Shown here one piece after another: positions 46,590-58,375 of a DNA stretch of 64,000 nt (the stretch's first letter is position 1; every line of letters starts with the position of its first letter). The position numbers and the translations under genes were made by a program. Location of the stretch: positions 496,001-560,000 of the forward strand of contig JAHSVC010000024.1 of NCBI GenBank assembly GCA_021397845.1, read 5' to 3'. The DNA comes from Areca catechu. Its lineage: Eukaryota > Streptophyta > Magnoliopsida > Arecales > Arecaceae. The notes under the pieces are model-generated. The model searched no databases, was not told the DNA's origin, and saw nothing but the letters and a program-made list of their open reading frames with translations.

Positions 46590-47060
46590 AATTCCCGAAG
46601 ATGGATCAAAGAATTTGATGTAGTGGATTCTATCTTAGTTAGGCTTAGGCCTAAAAGAAGCTTCATGCTCGCAGAGCCGGACCTTTTAAAGTGATAGAGA
46701 AGGTTGGATCAAATGCCTAGGTGTTAGACTTGCCTTCGGATTTGGGCATTAGTTCTACCTTCAATATTACAGACCTGGTTGAGTATAGGAAACCGGCAGC
46801 GCTACCTAGTGAGGCCTTTAGACCTATTCCTTTTCATTGTGAGTGACCCTAACCTAGAGTGTCCACAAACAAATTTGGCCTGAGAGAGGAGAACGGATCG
46901 AGCGTAACCTGGACAATCAAGCCATCACGACCCAGGGCCATGACTATCAACGCTTCCTGGTCCGATGGCAAGGCCGGCCAGAGTCGGACGATTCGTGGAT
47001 TTCTCGAGAGGACTTGCAACGCCTCAACCCAGACCTTCTCGAGAGATATGTGAGCCAGTC
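46590..47060 (+). pseudogene. E1 integrase C-terminal and chromodomain remnant
   Basis: Translation in shifting frames gives an integrase tail (ILVRLRPKRSFMLAEPD..., then VLDLPSDLGISSTFNITDLVEY) and after it a chromodomain (RFLVRWQGRPESDDSWISRE, then DLQRLNPDLLERY). The chromodomain marks the chromovirus branch of Gypsy. Stops between the two parts and the missing catalytic core show that no integrase can be made. Confidence 0.82.
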
Positions 47061-47105
47061 TGACCTTCACTCAACAGGGTCGAGTTCCTCCCACCCCAGG
47101 AGAAT

Positions 47106-48382
47106 TGGTGGGGACACCTGAGGCACCAGAATAAGACAGAGGCTTTTTTCAACCCTCTGTAAATTGATCAATAATTTATGAGTCCATCTGTAATAAGGGC
47201 TTAGCTCATCTGAGTCCATTTTAGTTGTTATTTGAGTATTTTTAGTTGTTATTTCAGTTCTGTACTAGTCAGCTCATGTTGAGCTAGTTCAGTCCAATGC
47301 TAGTCAGCTCATGTTGAGCTAATTTTATTTTTTTGAGTCCTGTCCAAGCATACTGAAGACTCAAAACTATATCATACAAGTGAAGACCAAGTCCAACTAG
47401 ATTGAATACATGGAAGTATAGCACAAGTCCAACCCAGCTTGAAGATTTGAAGACCCCAGGAGGAAAATTCAGAAAACCCTGATTTCTTGCAGATGCCCTC
47501 CAGATGCCAAATTCCCTTCCAGATGCCAAAGTATATTCATAGATAAGGGCATCCATGATTCCAGAGGTCCATCTGCATCCTAGCCCAAAGAAATCAAGCC
47601 CAGGTGCCAAGCCCAAGCCCCTAAGAAGCAAGATACCAGGGAATATTCCTGCTACCTGGCTACCAGGCCACCCCAGCTTCCAGAGGCCCAAACCCATGCA
47701 CCCGAGCCCCTTTGGGCCGGCCTTTTGCTGCTCCTAGAAGCCCAACACGCCCCCCTAGGCGTCCTTGGAGTCTTGACCAAGTCAAGAAATTTTTTAGGGA
47801 TTTTTGTACCTAATATTTCCTTATTTTCTAGCTAGGGTTTGAGAGGGAAAAGGATTCTTATGTAAAGACTTATGTACCCTTACTTGGAGCCCAAGGTTAA
47901 GGGTCTATTTAAGGGACCCTAGCCTCTTGTATGAGGAGAATTTTTTATGAATGAAAACCTTGAATTCTTCTATTGAGTGGTGTGATACCCTGCTGTGTGC
48001 ATAAAGGGGTTTGTGAGAGTTCTTCTTCCCGGTGTTTGCAATCATCTTCCTGCTGCCAACAAACCCTCCAGATCCCTGGACGCCCACTCCAAAAGAAGCC
48101 TTCCCTTGCTGTTTTTACTTTGTTTTCTTGTTCCTTTGTGAGCTTTCTAACCCCTGACAGGTCGATTGCAGGTCCCTGAGTTCCTACGAATCCAACGACT
48201 CCAGCCAAGCCTCAATCGGATCACCGAGCAGAAAGCCGGGTATCCGCGGGTCTTTGGCTCGGTTTTCCAGGCCGCATCCGTCGAGGAACGAGAGACCCCT
48301 TCGCTGCGATCTTCACAGACGTTGTCAGGTACACCCCTCTACCTCCAGTAGTTTTATTGTAGGAGAACTTGCCCTAACCGAG
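47106..48382 (+). repeat. E1 3' LTR, first part (interrupted by E2)
   Basis: It matches the 5' LTR until CCGAG at 48378-48382, where E2 begins. The rest of this LTR continues at 54773. Confidence 0.93.
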
Positions 48383-49843
48383 TGATGGGGGACTAATATG
48401 CATGCCAATTTTTTTTTGCATGTTTTACATGTTGAGTTAGGTGATTAATTCCTGAATTTCAGATCAAAATTATTTGTAGGAAATATTGTATGAATTTTTG
48501 AAGATCAGCATGCAGATTAGGACCTAGAAAAATAGCAAAGAAGGACCGCCGGGGCTGAGAAGCCTCGGTTAGGGCAAGTTCTCCTACAATAAAACTACTG
48601 GAGGTAGAGGGGTGTACCTGACAACGTCTGTGAAGATCGCAGCGAAGGGGTCTCTCATTCCTCGACGGATGCGGCCTGGAAAACCGAGCCAAAGACCCGC
48701 GGATACCCGGCTTTCTGCTTGGTGATCCGATGAGGCTTGGCTGGAGTCGTTGGATTCGTAGGAACTCAGGGACCTGCAAACGACCTGTCAGGGGTTAGAA
48801 AATTCACAAAGGAATAAGAAAACAAAGGAAAAACAGCAAGGAAAGGCTTCTTTTGGAGTGGGCGTCCAGGGATCTGGAGGGTTTCTTGGCAGTAGGAAGA
48901 TGATTGCAAACACCGGGAAGAAGAACTCTCACAAACCCCTTTATGCACACAGCAGGGTATCACACAACTCAATAGAATAACTCAAGGTTTTAATTCATAT
49001 CAAAAATTCTCCTTCATACAAGAGGCTAGGGTCCCTTAAATAGATCCTTAACCTTGGGCTCCAAGTAAGGGTACATAAGTCTTTACATAAGAATCATTTT
49101 CCCTCTCAAACCCTAGCTAGAAAATAAGAAAATATTAGGTACAAAAATCCCTAAAAATTTTATTGACTTGGTCAAGACTCCAAGGATGCCTAGGGGGGCG
49201 TGTTGGGCTTCTAGGAGCAGCAAAAGGCCGGCCCAAAGGGGCTCGGGTGCATGGGTTTGGGCCTCTGGAAGCTGGGGTGGCCTGGTAGCCAGGTAGCAGG
49301 AATATTCCCTGGTATCTTGCTTCTTAGGGGCTTGGGCTTGGCACCTGGGCTTGATTTCTTTGGGCTAGGATGCAGATGGACCTCTGGAATCATGGATGCC
49401 CTTATCTATGAATATACTTTGGCATCTGGAAGGGAATCTGGGTATCTGGAGGGCATCTGCAAGAAATTAGGGTTTTCTGAATTTTCCTCCTGGGGTCTTC
49501 AAATCTTCAAGCTGGGTTGGACTTGTGCTATACTTCCATGTCTTCAATCTAGTTGGACTTGGTCTTCACTTGTATGATATAGTCTTGAGTCTTCAGTATG
49601 CTTGGACAGGACTCAAAAAAATAAAATAAGCTCAACATGAGCTGCCTAGCATTGGACTGAACTAGCTCAACATAAGCTGACTAGTACAGAACTGAAATAA
49701 CAACTCAAAAGACTCAAACAACAACTAAAAAAAGGACTCAGATGGGCTAAGCCCTTATTATAGATGGACTCATAAATTATTGATCAATTCACAGAGGGTT
49801 GAGAAGCCTCTGCCTTATTCTGGTGCCTTTGGTGTCCGAACCA
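48383..49843 (-). repeat. E2 3' LTR, 1,461 bp
   Basis: Plus strand TGATGGGGGACTAATATGC...GTGTCCGAACCA, the complement of the E1 LTR. Confidence 0.93.
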
Positions 49844-49859
49844 ATTCTCCCGTGATGGG

Positions 49860-50440
49860 AGGAACTCGACCCTGTCGAGTGAAGATCAGACTGGCTCACA
49901 TATCTCTCGAGAAGGTCTGGGTTGAGGCGTTGCAAGTCCTCTCGAGAAATCCACGAATCGTCCGACTCTGGCCGGCCTTGCCATCGGACCAGGAAGCGTT
50001 GATAGTCATGGCCCTGGGTCGTGATGGCTTGATTGTCCAGGTTACGCTCGATCCGTTCTCCTCTCTCAGGCCAAATTTGTTTGTGGACACTCTAGGTTAG
50101 GGTCACTCACAATGAAAAGGAATAGGTCTAAAGGCCTCACTAGGTAGTGCTGCCGGTTTCCTATACTCAACCAGGTCTGTAATATTGAAGGTAGAACTAA
50201 TGCCCAAATCCGAAGGCAAGTCTAACACCTAGGCATTTGATCCAATCCTTCTCTATCACTTTACAAGGTCCGGCTCTGCGAGCAAGAAGCTTCTTTTAGG
50301 CCTAAGCCTAACCAAGATAGAATCCACTACATCAAATTCTTTGACCCTTCTTCGGGAATTAGCCAGTTGTTTTAAGATTAGTGCGGGTGGTGAACATGCT
50401 AGGCACATGCAGACTCCTAACAAATGATGCAAAGGACTCA
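49860..50440 (-). pseudogene. E2 integrase C-terminal and chromodomain remnant
   Basis: Minus-strand equivalent of the E1 remnant, with the chromodomain phrase at about 49900-50070 and the integrase tail (ILVRLRPKRSFLLAEPD) at about 50256-50330. The same parts survive as in E1, showing that the truncated structure is a property of the family. Confidence 0.8.
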
Positions 50441-50511
50441 TACTGACACCTAACAGACTCGACTATGCATTCCTATCGAAGAAAATTTTATTGAACTCTT
50501 TGGATCTAAAC

Positions 50512-52422
50512 CTAATAGATTATAGGTTCTCTAGGTTTGATCCTAGCTTGACATGCACATGAAAATTTACAGTGAACTCCTAGCAAATTCCAAAGAGTAT
50601 GCCAGAAGTAAGATGCAAACCTAACATGCATGATGAATGCATGCAGTATGCTAATCTCAGCTAAATGCAATTTAATGATCCTAGAAATGCTGGAGGTGTC
50701 AGGAAAGGGCAGAAAATAGGAAGTGGGTTCAGAATTAGTTTGGTAAGGTAGAGAAAAAGGTTCATGGTTAGTTGGATAAAGTAGGATAAAAGACGGGGTG
50801 TCAGGAACTAATCCTATACTAATGAGGTTAACCTTATGAGGTTGAGCTATATCTACAGGGTTTGCATAATGGAAGGATGGGTCTCTAATTTCGGGGAAGA
50901 GGTCCTTAATGGGAACTATAGGAGGGGACTCATCTTGAAGGTATTGATTCAAAGAGATCAGGTCCTTAATAAATTCTTCTGGTTCTTGTATTTTTGGACT
51001 AGACTCTATAATTTGGCTCTCCTCTATGGTTTCCTCAGGTAAGGCTCTAGCAGCAGTACCTAGGTTCTCTTCCTCTATTTGTTCTTCCATTATAGCTTTA
51101 GGTTGGATGTGGTCAAGGTCAACTAGCTCTGGGTTGGTTTCTACCTGGGTATCTACTAGGTCAGCTAATTCTAGGTCTATTAAAGGTGTCTCCTCTTCTC
51201 CCTCATACTCATCCACTAGGCTCACATCAGCTTCATACACTTCCGCGTTAATGTAAGCCTTGCGAATCTCAGGAATGGTTGGAGAAGGTCGGCTAGCAGG
51301 AAATTGGTTAGGTTCTGGTCTCTGATTATGGGTACTACTCCTAGTAGGTTCAAGTTGTATAAGGGGTAGTGGCTCACTACTGGGCTCATATTTAGGGGTG
51401 CTAATCCTATGGGGTTCAAATTGACTAAGGGAAACTTGACTAGTACTAGGCTGATACTTAGGGGTTATGGGTTCTCTGGGCTCATAGGACAAGGGTGCAG
51501 ATCTATGGGTCATGGGATTATAAGATCTGGGGTCATGGGATTTTGGGTCAGCTCTATGGTCAGGTTCTAAGGATGGATCATGGTATGGGGTCCTCCTAAG
51601 GTTGGGCTCTCTATATGGGTCAGGATATTGGGTCCTCTTAGGGTTAGACTCCCTATATGGGTCAGAATACTGGGTTCTCCTAGGGTTGGACTCCCTATAT
51701 GGGTCAGAATATTGGGTTCTCTTAGGGTTGGACTCCCTATATGGGTCAGAATATTGGGTGTTGGGTCTACTAGGCTCATAGGGTGTGGGTGCATAGGATC
51801 TATGATCATGGGATCTAGAGTCATAGGATCTAGGTTCATAGGTTATGGATTCATAGGTTCTAGGTTCATAGGATTTGGAGTTATAAGATCTATAGGTTGT
51901 GGGTATACTAGGCTTATAGGGAGAGGGTAAATAAGATCTATCTTCCTGGTCTATAAAATCCTGATTGGGTCTTCTAGGACTAACCTTAGGGATTGGGTCA
52001 TGACGATGGGCTCTCCTAGGTTCGACCTCTTGGTATGGGTCAGGGTCTGGGGTCCTCCTAGGCTGAGGGTTATAGTATGGGTCAGGATGAGGGGCTCTCC
52101 TAGGTTCGACCTCAGGGTATGGATTAGGGTTTGGGATCCTCCTAGGTTGAGGGGAATTAGGATCTGGCTCAGACTGTGACCCATGGTTTTTTTCTGGGGT
52201 CCCTACCCAGACTTTTAACTGATCAAACCTATTGGCAAGATGGTCAATTCTATCATTGGTTTGAATACGAGACTGAGTTAACTGGGTCATCTGGGTAGTT
52301 ATCTGGGTAGCCATCTGGGCCATTTGATCAGCTAGGGCTTTTATTTGAGATTGTAAATTTTCCATGGGTTCAGACATTTGTGAAGGAGGTGGGTGATATG
52401 AAACTCCTGATCTAGTGCTCAT
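50512..52422 (-). CDS. E2 gag-like ORF, intact, 636 residues
   Basis: One uninterrupted frame, starting MSTRSGVSYHPPPSQMSEP at 52422. It has a coiled-coil-like segment (about residues 18-75, ENLQSQIKALADQMAQMATQ), then Pro/Arg-rich repeats (PRRTPDPDPY..., residues about 85-150). Next come YEPR/YDSR repeats and about five 14-residue repeats of the form TQYSDPYRESNPKR (about residues 225-290). An acidic region (SLVDEYEGEEE, then NLGTAARALPEETIEESQII) and a hydrophobic C-terminal part (ILHAFIMHVRFASYFWHTLW) follow. It occupies the gag position. I see no retrotrans_gag domain or CCHC knuckle, so its biochemical role is unknown. Its intactness in a family lacking pol suggests selection or very recent movement. 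Confidence 0.85.
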   Translation of the reverse strand: MSTRSGVSYHPPPSQMSEPMENLQSQIKALADQMAQMATQITTQMTQLTQSRIQTNDRIDHLANRFDQLKVWVGTPEKNHGSQSEPDPNSPQPRRIPNPNPYPEVEPRRAPHPDPYYNPQPRRTPDPDPYQEVEPRRAHRHDPIPKVSPRRPNQDFIDQEDRSYLPSPYKPSIPTTYRSYNSKSYEPRTYESITYEPRSYDSRSHDHRSYAPTPYEPSRPNTQYSDPYRESNPKRTQYSDPYRESNPRRTQYSDPYRESNPKRTQYPDPYREPNLRRTPYHDPSLEPDHRADPKSHDPRSYNPMTHRSAPLSYEPREPITPKYQPSTSQVSLSQFEPHRISTPKYEPSSEPLPLIQLEPTRSSTHNQRPEPNQFPASRPSPTIPEIRKAYINAEVYEADVSLVDEYEGEEETPLIDLELADLVDTQVETNPELVDLDHIQPKAIMEEQIEEENLGTAARALPEETIEESQIIESSPKIQEPEEFIKDLISLNQYLQDESPPIVPIKDLFPEIRDPSFHYANPVDIAQPHKVNLISIGLVPDTPSFILLYPTNHEPFSLPYQTNSEPTSYFLPFPDTSSISRIIKLHLAEISILHAFIMHVRFASYFWHTLWNLLGVHCKFSCACQARIKPREPIIY

Positions 52423-53296
52423 GCAAGACTCGATCAGACCGACTATAGCTGACTAGACCTAGAGTCCAAACTAGATGCTCAATCAGGATGGCAAACTAGC
52501 CTATAGTAACCCTGTACTCAGCCAGGCAGGTGTAAGGGGAGTGTTAGGTCCCTGATTGCCAATCCTAGACACCAATCAAAGATTGGCCAGGTAGGCGGAC
52601 CAGCACATAAGCCCTTCGGGATTGAATCCCTAAACCACCATTCTAGACACCAAGCACAAGGAACACACAGGTTAGTCTTGACACAGTGATCTAACACTTA
52701 GCCCGGACCCGACCAGTTGGTGTCCCTAGCCCACTAGGGCAAATTAAGTCTAATTAATTTAGGTTAAGGCTTGGGACCGAATGCAAGGGATGTGGTTTTG
52801 GGCTAAGGAGAGGTGATCAAATCCTCCCCCCATCTGATATAGCAAGAGTGCCCTTAAAAGTAAATTATGCAATGATGGCAGGCAGATGAGGATGCAAATT
52901 AGGGTTTAGATGTTTTTTTTTTGGTATTTTTGGAGAATATGTATTTTTTTTTTGTTTGGTATTTTTAAATAGAAGAAAACTTGTAAATCATGGCTTAATA
53001 TGCTGGAAATATACTAAAATTGAAAAATATGCAAAAATTGCTAAACAAAAATCTAAAACTTCCAAACTTGTCTTGCTGAAAAAAAACAGAGTCAAAAATT
53101 TGCAGGTTGTATTTCGGCTTGAAGAAAATTCACAGTCTTAAATAAAATCTGCAAAAATTCTGAAAATTACTTTGAATTATGATAAATCCAGAAAAACAAA
53201 TTTCAAAATTTTTGGAGTTTTTAACAGGGAGAAATAATTAAAATAATAGAGCATATACGAACTAAAAAATTGCAGAAAACAAGCCCTAATCTAAGC

Positions 53297-53308
53297 TCTG
53301 ATACCAAA
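53297..53308 (-). promoter_or_regulatory. E2 primer-binding site (tRNA-iMet type)
   Basis: GCTCTGATACCA on the plus strand, the complement of TGGTATCAGAGC, one base inside the 5' LTR boundary. Confidence 0.92.
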
Positions 53309-53309
53309 T

Positions 53310-54767
53310 GATGGGGGACTAATATGCATGCCATTTTTTTTGTATGTTTTACATGTTGAGTTAGGTGATTAATTCCTGAATTTCAGATCAAAATTATTTA
53401 TAGGAAATATTGTATGAATTTTTGAAGATCAGCATGCAGATTAGGACCTAGAAAAATAGCAAAGAAGGACCGCCGGGGCTGAGAAGCCTCGGTTAGGGCA
53501 AGTTCTCCTACAATAAAACTACTGGAGGTAGAGGGGTGTACCTGACAACGTCTGTGAAGATCGCAGCGAAGGAGTCTCTCATTCCTCGACGGATGCGGCC
53601 TGAAAAACCGAGCCAAAGACCCGCGGATACCCGGCTTTCTGCTTGGTGATCCGATGAGGCTTGGCTGGAGTCGTTGGATTCGTAGGAACTCAGGGACCTG
53701 CAAACGACCTGTCAGGGGTTAGAAAATTCACAAAGGAATAAGAAAACAAAGGAAAAACAGCAAGGAAAGGCTTCTTTTGGAGTGGGCGTCCAGGGATCTG
53801 GAGGGTTTCTTGGCAGTAGGAAGATGATTGCAAACACCGGGAAGAAGAACTCTCACAAACCCCTTTATGCACACAGCAGGGTATCACACAACTCAATAGA
53901 ATAACTCAAGGTTTTAATTCATATCAAAAATTCTCCTTCATACAAGAGGCTAGGGTCCCTTAAATAGATCCTTAACCTTGGGCTCCAAGTAAGGGTACAT
54001 AAGTCTTTACATAAGAATCATTTTCCCTCTCAAACCCTAGCTAGAAAATAAGGAAATATTAGGTACAAAAATCCCTAAAAATTTTCTTGACTTGGTCAAG
54101 ACTCCAAGGATGCCTAGGGGGGCGTGTTGGGCTTCTAGGAGCAGCAAAAGGCCGGCCCAAAGGGGCTCGGGTGCATGGGTTTGGGCCTCTGGAAGCTGGG
54201 GTGGCCTGGTAGCCAGGTAGCAGGAATATTCCCTGGTATCTTGCTTCTTAGGGGCTTGGGCTTGGCACCTGGGCTTGATTTCTTTGGGCTAGGATGCAGA
54301 TGGACCTCTGGAATCATGGATGCCCTTATCTATGAATATACTTTGGCATCTGGAAGGAAATCTGGGCATCTGGAGGGCATCTGCAAGAAATTAGGGTTTT
54401 CTGAATTTTCCTCCTGGGGTCTTCAAATCTTCAAGCTGGGTTGGACCTGTGCTATACTTCCATGTCTTCAATCTAGTTGGACTTGGTCTTCACTTGTATG
54501 ATATAGTCTTGAGTCTTCAGTATGCTTGGACAGGACTCAAAAAAATAAAATAAGCTCAACATGAGCTGACTAGCATTGGACTGAACTAGCTCAACATAAG
54601 CTGACTAGTACAGAACTGAAATAACAACTCAAAAGACTCAAACAACAACTAAAAAAAGGACTCAGATGGGCTAAGCCCTTATTATAGATGGACTCATAAA
54701 TTATTGATCAATTCACAGAGGGTTGAGAAGCCTCTGCCTTATTCTGGTGCCTTTGGTGTCCGCACCA
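53310..54767 (-). repeat. E2 5' LTR, 1,458 bp
   Basis: Nearly identical to 48383-49843 and ends ...GTGTCCGCACCA on the plus strand next to CCGAG. Confidence 0.93.
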
Positions 54768-54772
54768 CCGAG

Positions 54773-54949
54773 GCTTCTCAGCCCGGCGGTCCTTCTTTGC
54801 TACTTTTCTAGGTCCTAATCTGCATGCTGATCTTCAAAAATTCATACAAAATTCCCTACAAATAATTTTGATCTGAAATTTGGGAGTTAATCACCTAACT
54901 CAACATGTAAAACATACAAAAAAATTGCATGCATATTAGTTCCCCATCA
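54773..54949 (+). repeat. E1 3' LTR, last part
   Basis: Continues the E1 LTR from GCTTCTCAGCC to TTCCCCATCA, followed by the ACAAG duplication. Confidence 0.92.
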
Positions 54950-57900
54950 ACAAGGCCTTGGTAACAAGTCTGCTATGTTATTCTTGGTATCAACGCGCTC
55001 TAAGCTCACTTCTTGTCTTTTAATAATTTCACAACCGATATGAAAGCATCTTAGGATGTGCTTAGATTTATGATGAGATATTGATTCCTTTGCTTGAGCA
55101 AACCTGAATTGTCATAATAAAATGGCATGGGATGTTCAATCTCTGAAACTACATCCAACTCTTTGATGAACTTCTTTATCAAGATGGCTTCCTTAGCAAC
55201 TTTACTTGCAGCAATATATTTTGTCTCAGTAACTGAGTCAATTATAATCTACTATTTGGAACTATTTTAACTCATTGCTCCTCCATATAAAGTAAATACA
55301 TATCTTGAGATGAATTTGCTATCATCAGGATCAAATTGAAAACTAGAATCTATATATCCTTCTAGTTTTCAATCCGATCCACCATATATTAGAAACACAT
55401 CTCTAATCCTTTCCAAGTACCTAAAAATATTTTTCACAGCTTTCCAATGATCCTCACCTAGATCAGCATGATATCTACTTGTTATGCCCAAAGTATAAGC
55501 CACATCAAGCCTGATACATAGCATAGTATACATAATTGATCCCGCAGCCAAAGCATAGGAGATTGTGCTCATTCTCTTTCTCTTTAGGTATCTTAAGAGA
55601 CATCTTTTAGAAAGATATATGCCGTGACTCATAGATAAGTAACCTCTCTTACACCCATCCATGCTAATTTTTTTCAACACAAGATCTATGTACCTAGATA
55701 GGGACAAGCCTAGCATCCTTTTAGATCCATTTCTATAGATCTTTATACTAAGTATGTAGGATGCTTCATCCAAGTCTTTCACGAAAATCTTCTGTGATAG
55801 CCATGTCTTAACCGATTACAATATTGGAATATCATTCTCAATTAGCATATCATCTACATGCAAAATTAAAATGACAATGATACTCAATTATTTTCTTTTA
55901 CACACATGATTCATCCACATTTTTTATGAAGCCAACCGATTTAACTATCTCATCAAAATGGTTATTCCAATTTCTTGATACTTTAATCCATAAATGAATT
56001 TATTTAGCTTATATAATTGATTTGTCCTCCCACTTAAGACAAATCTCTCTAGCTGAGTCATGTAGACTTCTTCCTCAAGATATTTATTGAGAAAAGCAAT
56101 ATTATATCTATTTGCTATATCTCATAATCATGATATGCAGCTATAGCAAGCAAAATCCAAATGGATTTGAGCATAACTACTAGTAAAAAAGTTTCTTCAC
56201 AGTCAACACCTTGCCTTTGTTTGAAACCTTCCATTACTAGCTTAGCCTCATAGGTTTCTATTGAGCCATCAACTCGAATTTTCTTCTTGAAGATCCATTT
56301 ACAACCTATTGGGCTCACACCCTCAGGTGCATCAACCAAAATCCATAGTTAGTATACATGAAGTCCATTTTAGATTTCATGACTTCAAGCCATCTATCAG
56401 AGTCACCATTCTTGACTGCTTCTAAATAAGTTAAGGGATCATCATTCTTAATAATATATGATTCGTTGTCATTCCCAATGACAAACTCATATCTAAGAGA
56501 TGCATTACTCACTCTCTCCTACCTTTGAAGAGGTTGTGTTGTGGATGTACCTCATCAATGGATACTTCTAGTTAAGAATCAACTTGTGGACTATCCACAG
56601 GTTGTGAAATGGTTTATAGGTCTTGTACTTCTAACTTAATTGTCCTCCCGCTGCCCTCTTCTCGAATAAACTCTTTTTCCAAGAAAGTAGCATGCTTGCT
56701 AACAAACACCTTTTGTTCAGTAGGATGGTAGTAGTATCACATACTCTAAGACTAACCTACAAATCTACACTTATTTGATTGAACACTTAATTTATATCCT
56801 TCAATTCTTTTAACATAAGCAAGACATCCCCATATCTTCAAACATTTAATGCTCGGCCTCTTTCCTTTTCATATCTTATATGGAGTGCTAGTAACAGATT
56901 TAGATGGTATCTTGTTTAAAACATATGTGGCAGTTTCTAGGGCATATCCTTAGAATAAAATTGGAAGGTTTGTGAAGCATATCATGGACCGCACAATATC
57001 TAATAAAATGCGATTCCTTTTGGCAACACCATTTAATTATGATGTATAAGGAGACGTCCATTCAGAGAGAATTTCTTTTTCTTTAAGATGATCAAGAAAT
57101 TCACTAGTTAATTATTCATCCCCTCAATCAAATCGAAAAATTTTAATACTCCTATCGATTTGTTTCTCAACTATGGTTTGATACTTCTTAAACTTATCAA
57201 AGGCTTTAGATTTATATTTCATTAAATACCCTATCTAAACCTTAATAAGTCATCAATGAAAGAAATGAAGTAGGAGTATCCTCCATAACCTGAGTTGTCA
57301 TTGGGCCGCAAACATCTGTATGTACAAGGCCTAATAATTTACATGCCCTTTTCCATATCTAGTAAATGGAGTCCTGATCATCTTATCCATAAGACAAGAT
57401 TCATAAATTCCAATAATTCAAAATCATATCGACCAAAAAACTTTTCTTTATATAGCTTGTTTATTCTTGACTCATTAATATGGCCAAGTTGGTAGTGCTA
57501 GAAATATGTGACATTCACATCTTTCTTTTTTTGTTTTCATCAATATGAAGAACATTATCATTGAGGGATAAAAACATAGGACCATTATCCACATATCCGT
57601 TGCTATAAAACTTACTAGAAAAATAAATAGAGCAACCTTTGTCCTTTCCTTCCATTTTAAACCATATTCAAATAACAAAGGTACTGAAATAATGCTTCTA
57701 ACGATTTTTGGCTTGTAATAATAGTTTATTAATTCTAAACCTTTGCCTGAAGGTAATTTTAACATATAGATTCCTACAGCTTCAGCTTAGATGGACTGAA
57801 ATAATGCTTCTAATGATTTTTGGCTTGTAATATTAGTTTATTAATTCTAAACCTTTGCCTGAAGGTAATGTTAACATATACATTCCTACAGCTTCAGCTT

Positions 57901-58075
57901 AGATAGACTCTCCGCTAGAACCAATCAGCTCAAAGTCACCCTTCTTCAGCTTCCTTATTCTTTGTAGTCCATGCAACAATTTGCATAACTAAGACCCACA
58001 TGCGATATCTAATATCCAAGAATCTGAGACCCACGGGATTTAAAACTTCTGCAACCATATTGCAACTTCCTCCCC
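54950..58075 (-). pseudogene. Copia element A pol (RNase H, RT, integrase, protease), decayed, minus strand
   Basis: In minus order: a protease with mutated LDT-type site and CMDYKE (about 58000-57900), the pre-integrase segment LKLPSGKGLELINYYYKPK with IISVPLLFEYG (57765-57475), integrase remnants (for example LPILF... and NKIPSKSVTSTPYK near 56900), the reverse-transcriptase start GCKWIFKKKIRVDGSIETY (56339-56115), the RT end and RNase H (SYILSIKIYRNGSKRMLGLS; LDVAYTLGITSRY, 55782-55369) and the RNase H tail up to 54955. Many stops and shifts occur. Gypsy E1 cut the element just before its 3' LTR. Neither gag nor a 5' LTR was found on the right, so the 5' end is lost. Confidence 0.8.
57683..57906. 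repeat. 112-bp tandem duplication in Copia A
   Basis: Starting ACTGAAATAATGCTTCTAA at 57683 and again at 57795, with few differences. 112 is not a multiple of three, so the duplication breaks the pol frame. Confidence 0.9.
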
Positions 58076-58318
58076 TCCCTCTCTACTCCTATAGAGATCT
58101 AATGCTCACTCAAAAAAATTAAGGCTTAGGGTAGGGGTTAAGAGTTAAATGAATAGGTGAGGCTCTAAGTTATTGGGTACTTGTCTAGTATAACCCTAAC
58201 CCAACAAGCTCGAAACCCCAACCATCCTCCTTAATCATGGATGCATGCCCATGCAACCTTGGCATGGTACCCTAGGCTTAGTTGAACTTTAGGCAGGCAC
58301 TTGACCCAAGTTTTAAAA
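58076..58318. other. Short unassigned interval between two Copia elements
   Basis: No gene or repeat recognised. Confidence 0.4.
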
Positions 58319-58375
58319 TGTTAGTCCATATGGTTTGCTGTGTGAACCAATTAGATACAGAAAATCTTAATGTAT

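Larger units (their letters stand above)
48383..54767 (-). mobile_element. Gypsy chromovirus-like element E2 (minus), 6,385 bp, inserted in E1's LTR
   Basis: E2 is the same family as E1 in opposite orientation. On the plus strand: 3' LTR 48383-49843, integrase tail and chromodomain remnant, gag-like ORF 50512-52422, primer site GCTCTGATACCA (53297-53308), 5' LTR 53310-54767. CCGAG flanks it on both sides (48378-48382 and 54768-54772), and E1's 3' LTR reads through when E2 is removed. It lacks the same pol parts as E1, so the deletion happened before both copies inserted. Confidence 0.95.
42583..54949 (+). mobile_element. Gypsy chromovirus-like element E1 (plus), with E2 nested in its 3' LTR
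   Basis: E1 has a 5' LTR 42583-44042 (TGGTGGGGACACC...TTCCCCATCA), a primer site TGGTATCAGAGC at 44045-44056, a broken gag-like ORF, a chromodomain-type integrase end, a polypurine tract (CCAGGAGAAT before 47106) and a 3' LTR split in two (47106-48382 and 54773-54949). ACAAG flanks the whole (42578-42582 and 54950-54954). Without E2 it is about 5.98 kb. Protease, reverse transcriptase, RNase H and the integrase core are missing. The two LTRs are nearly identical by eye, so the insertion is young. Confidence 0.93.
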
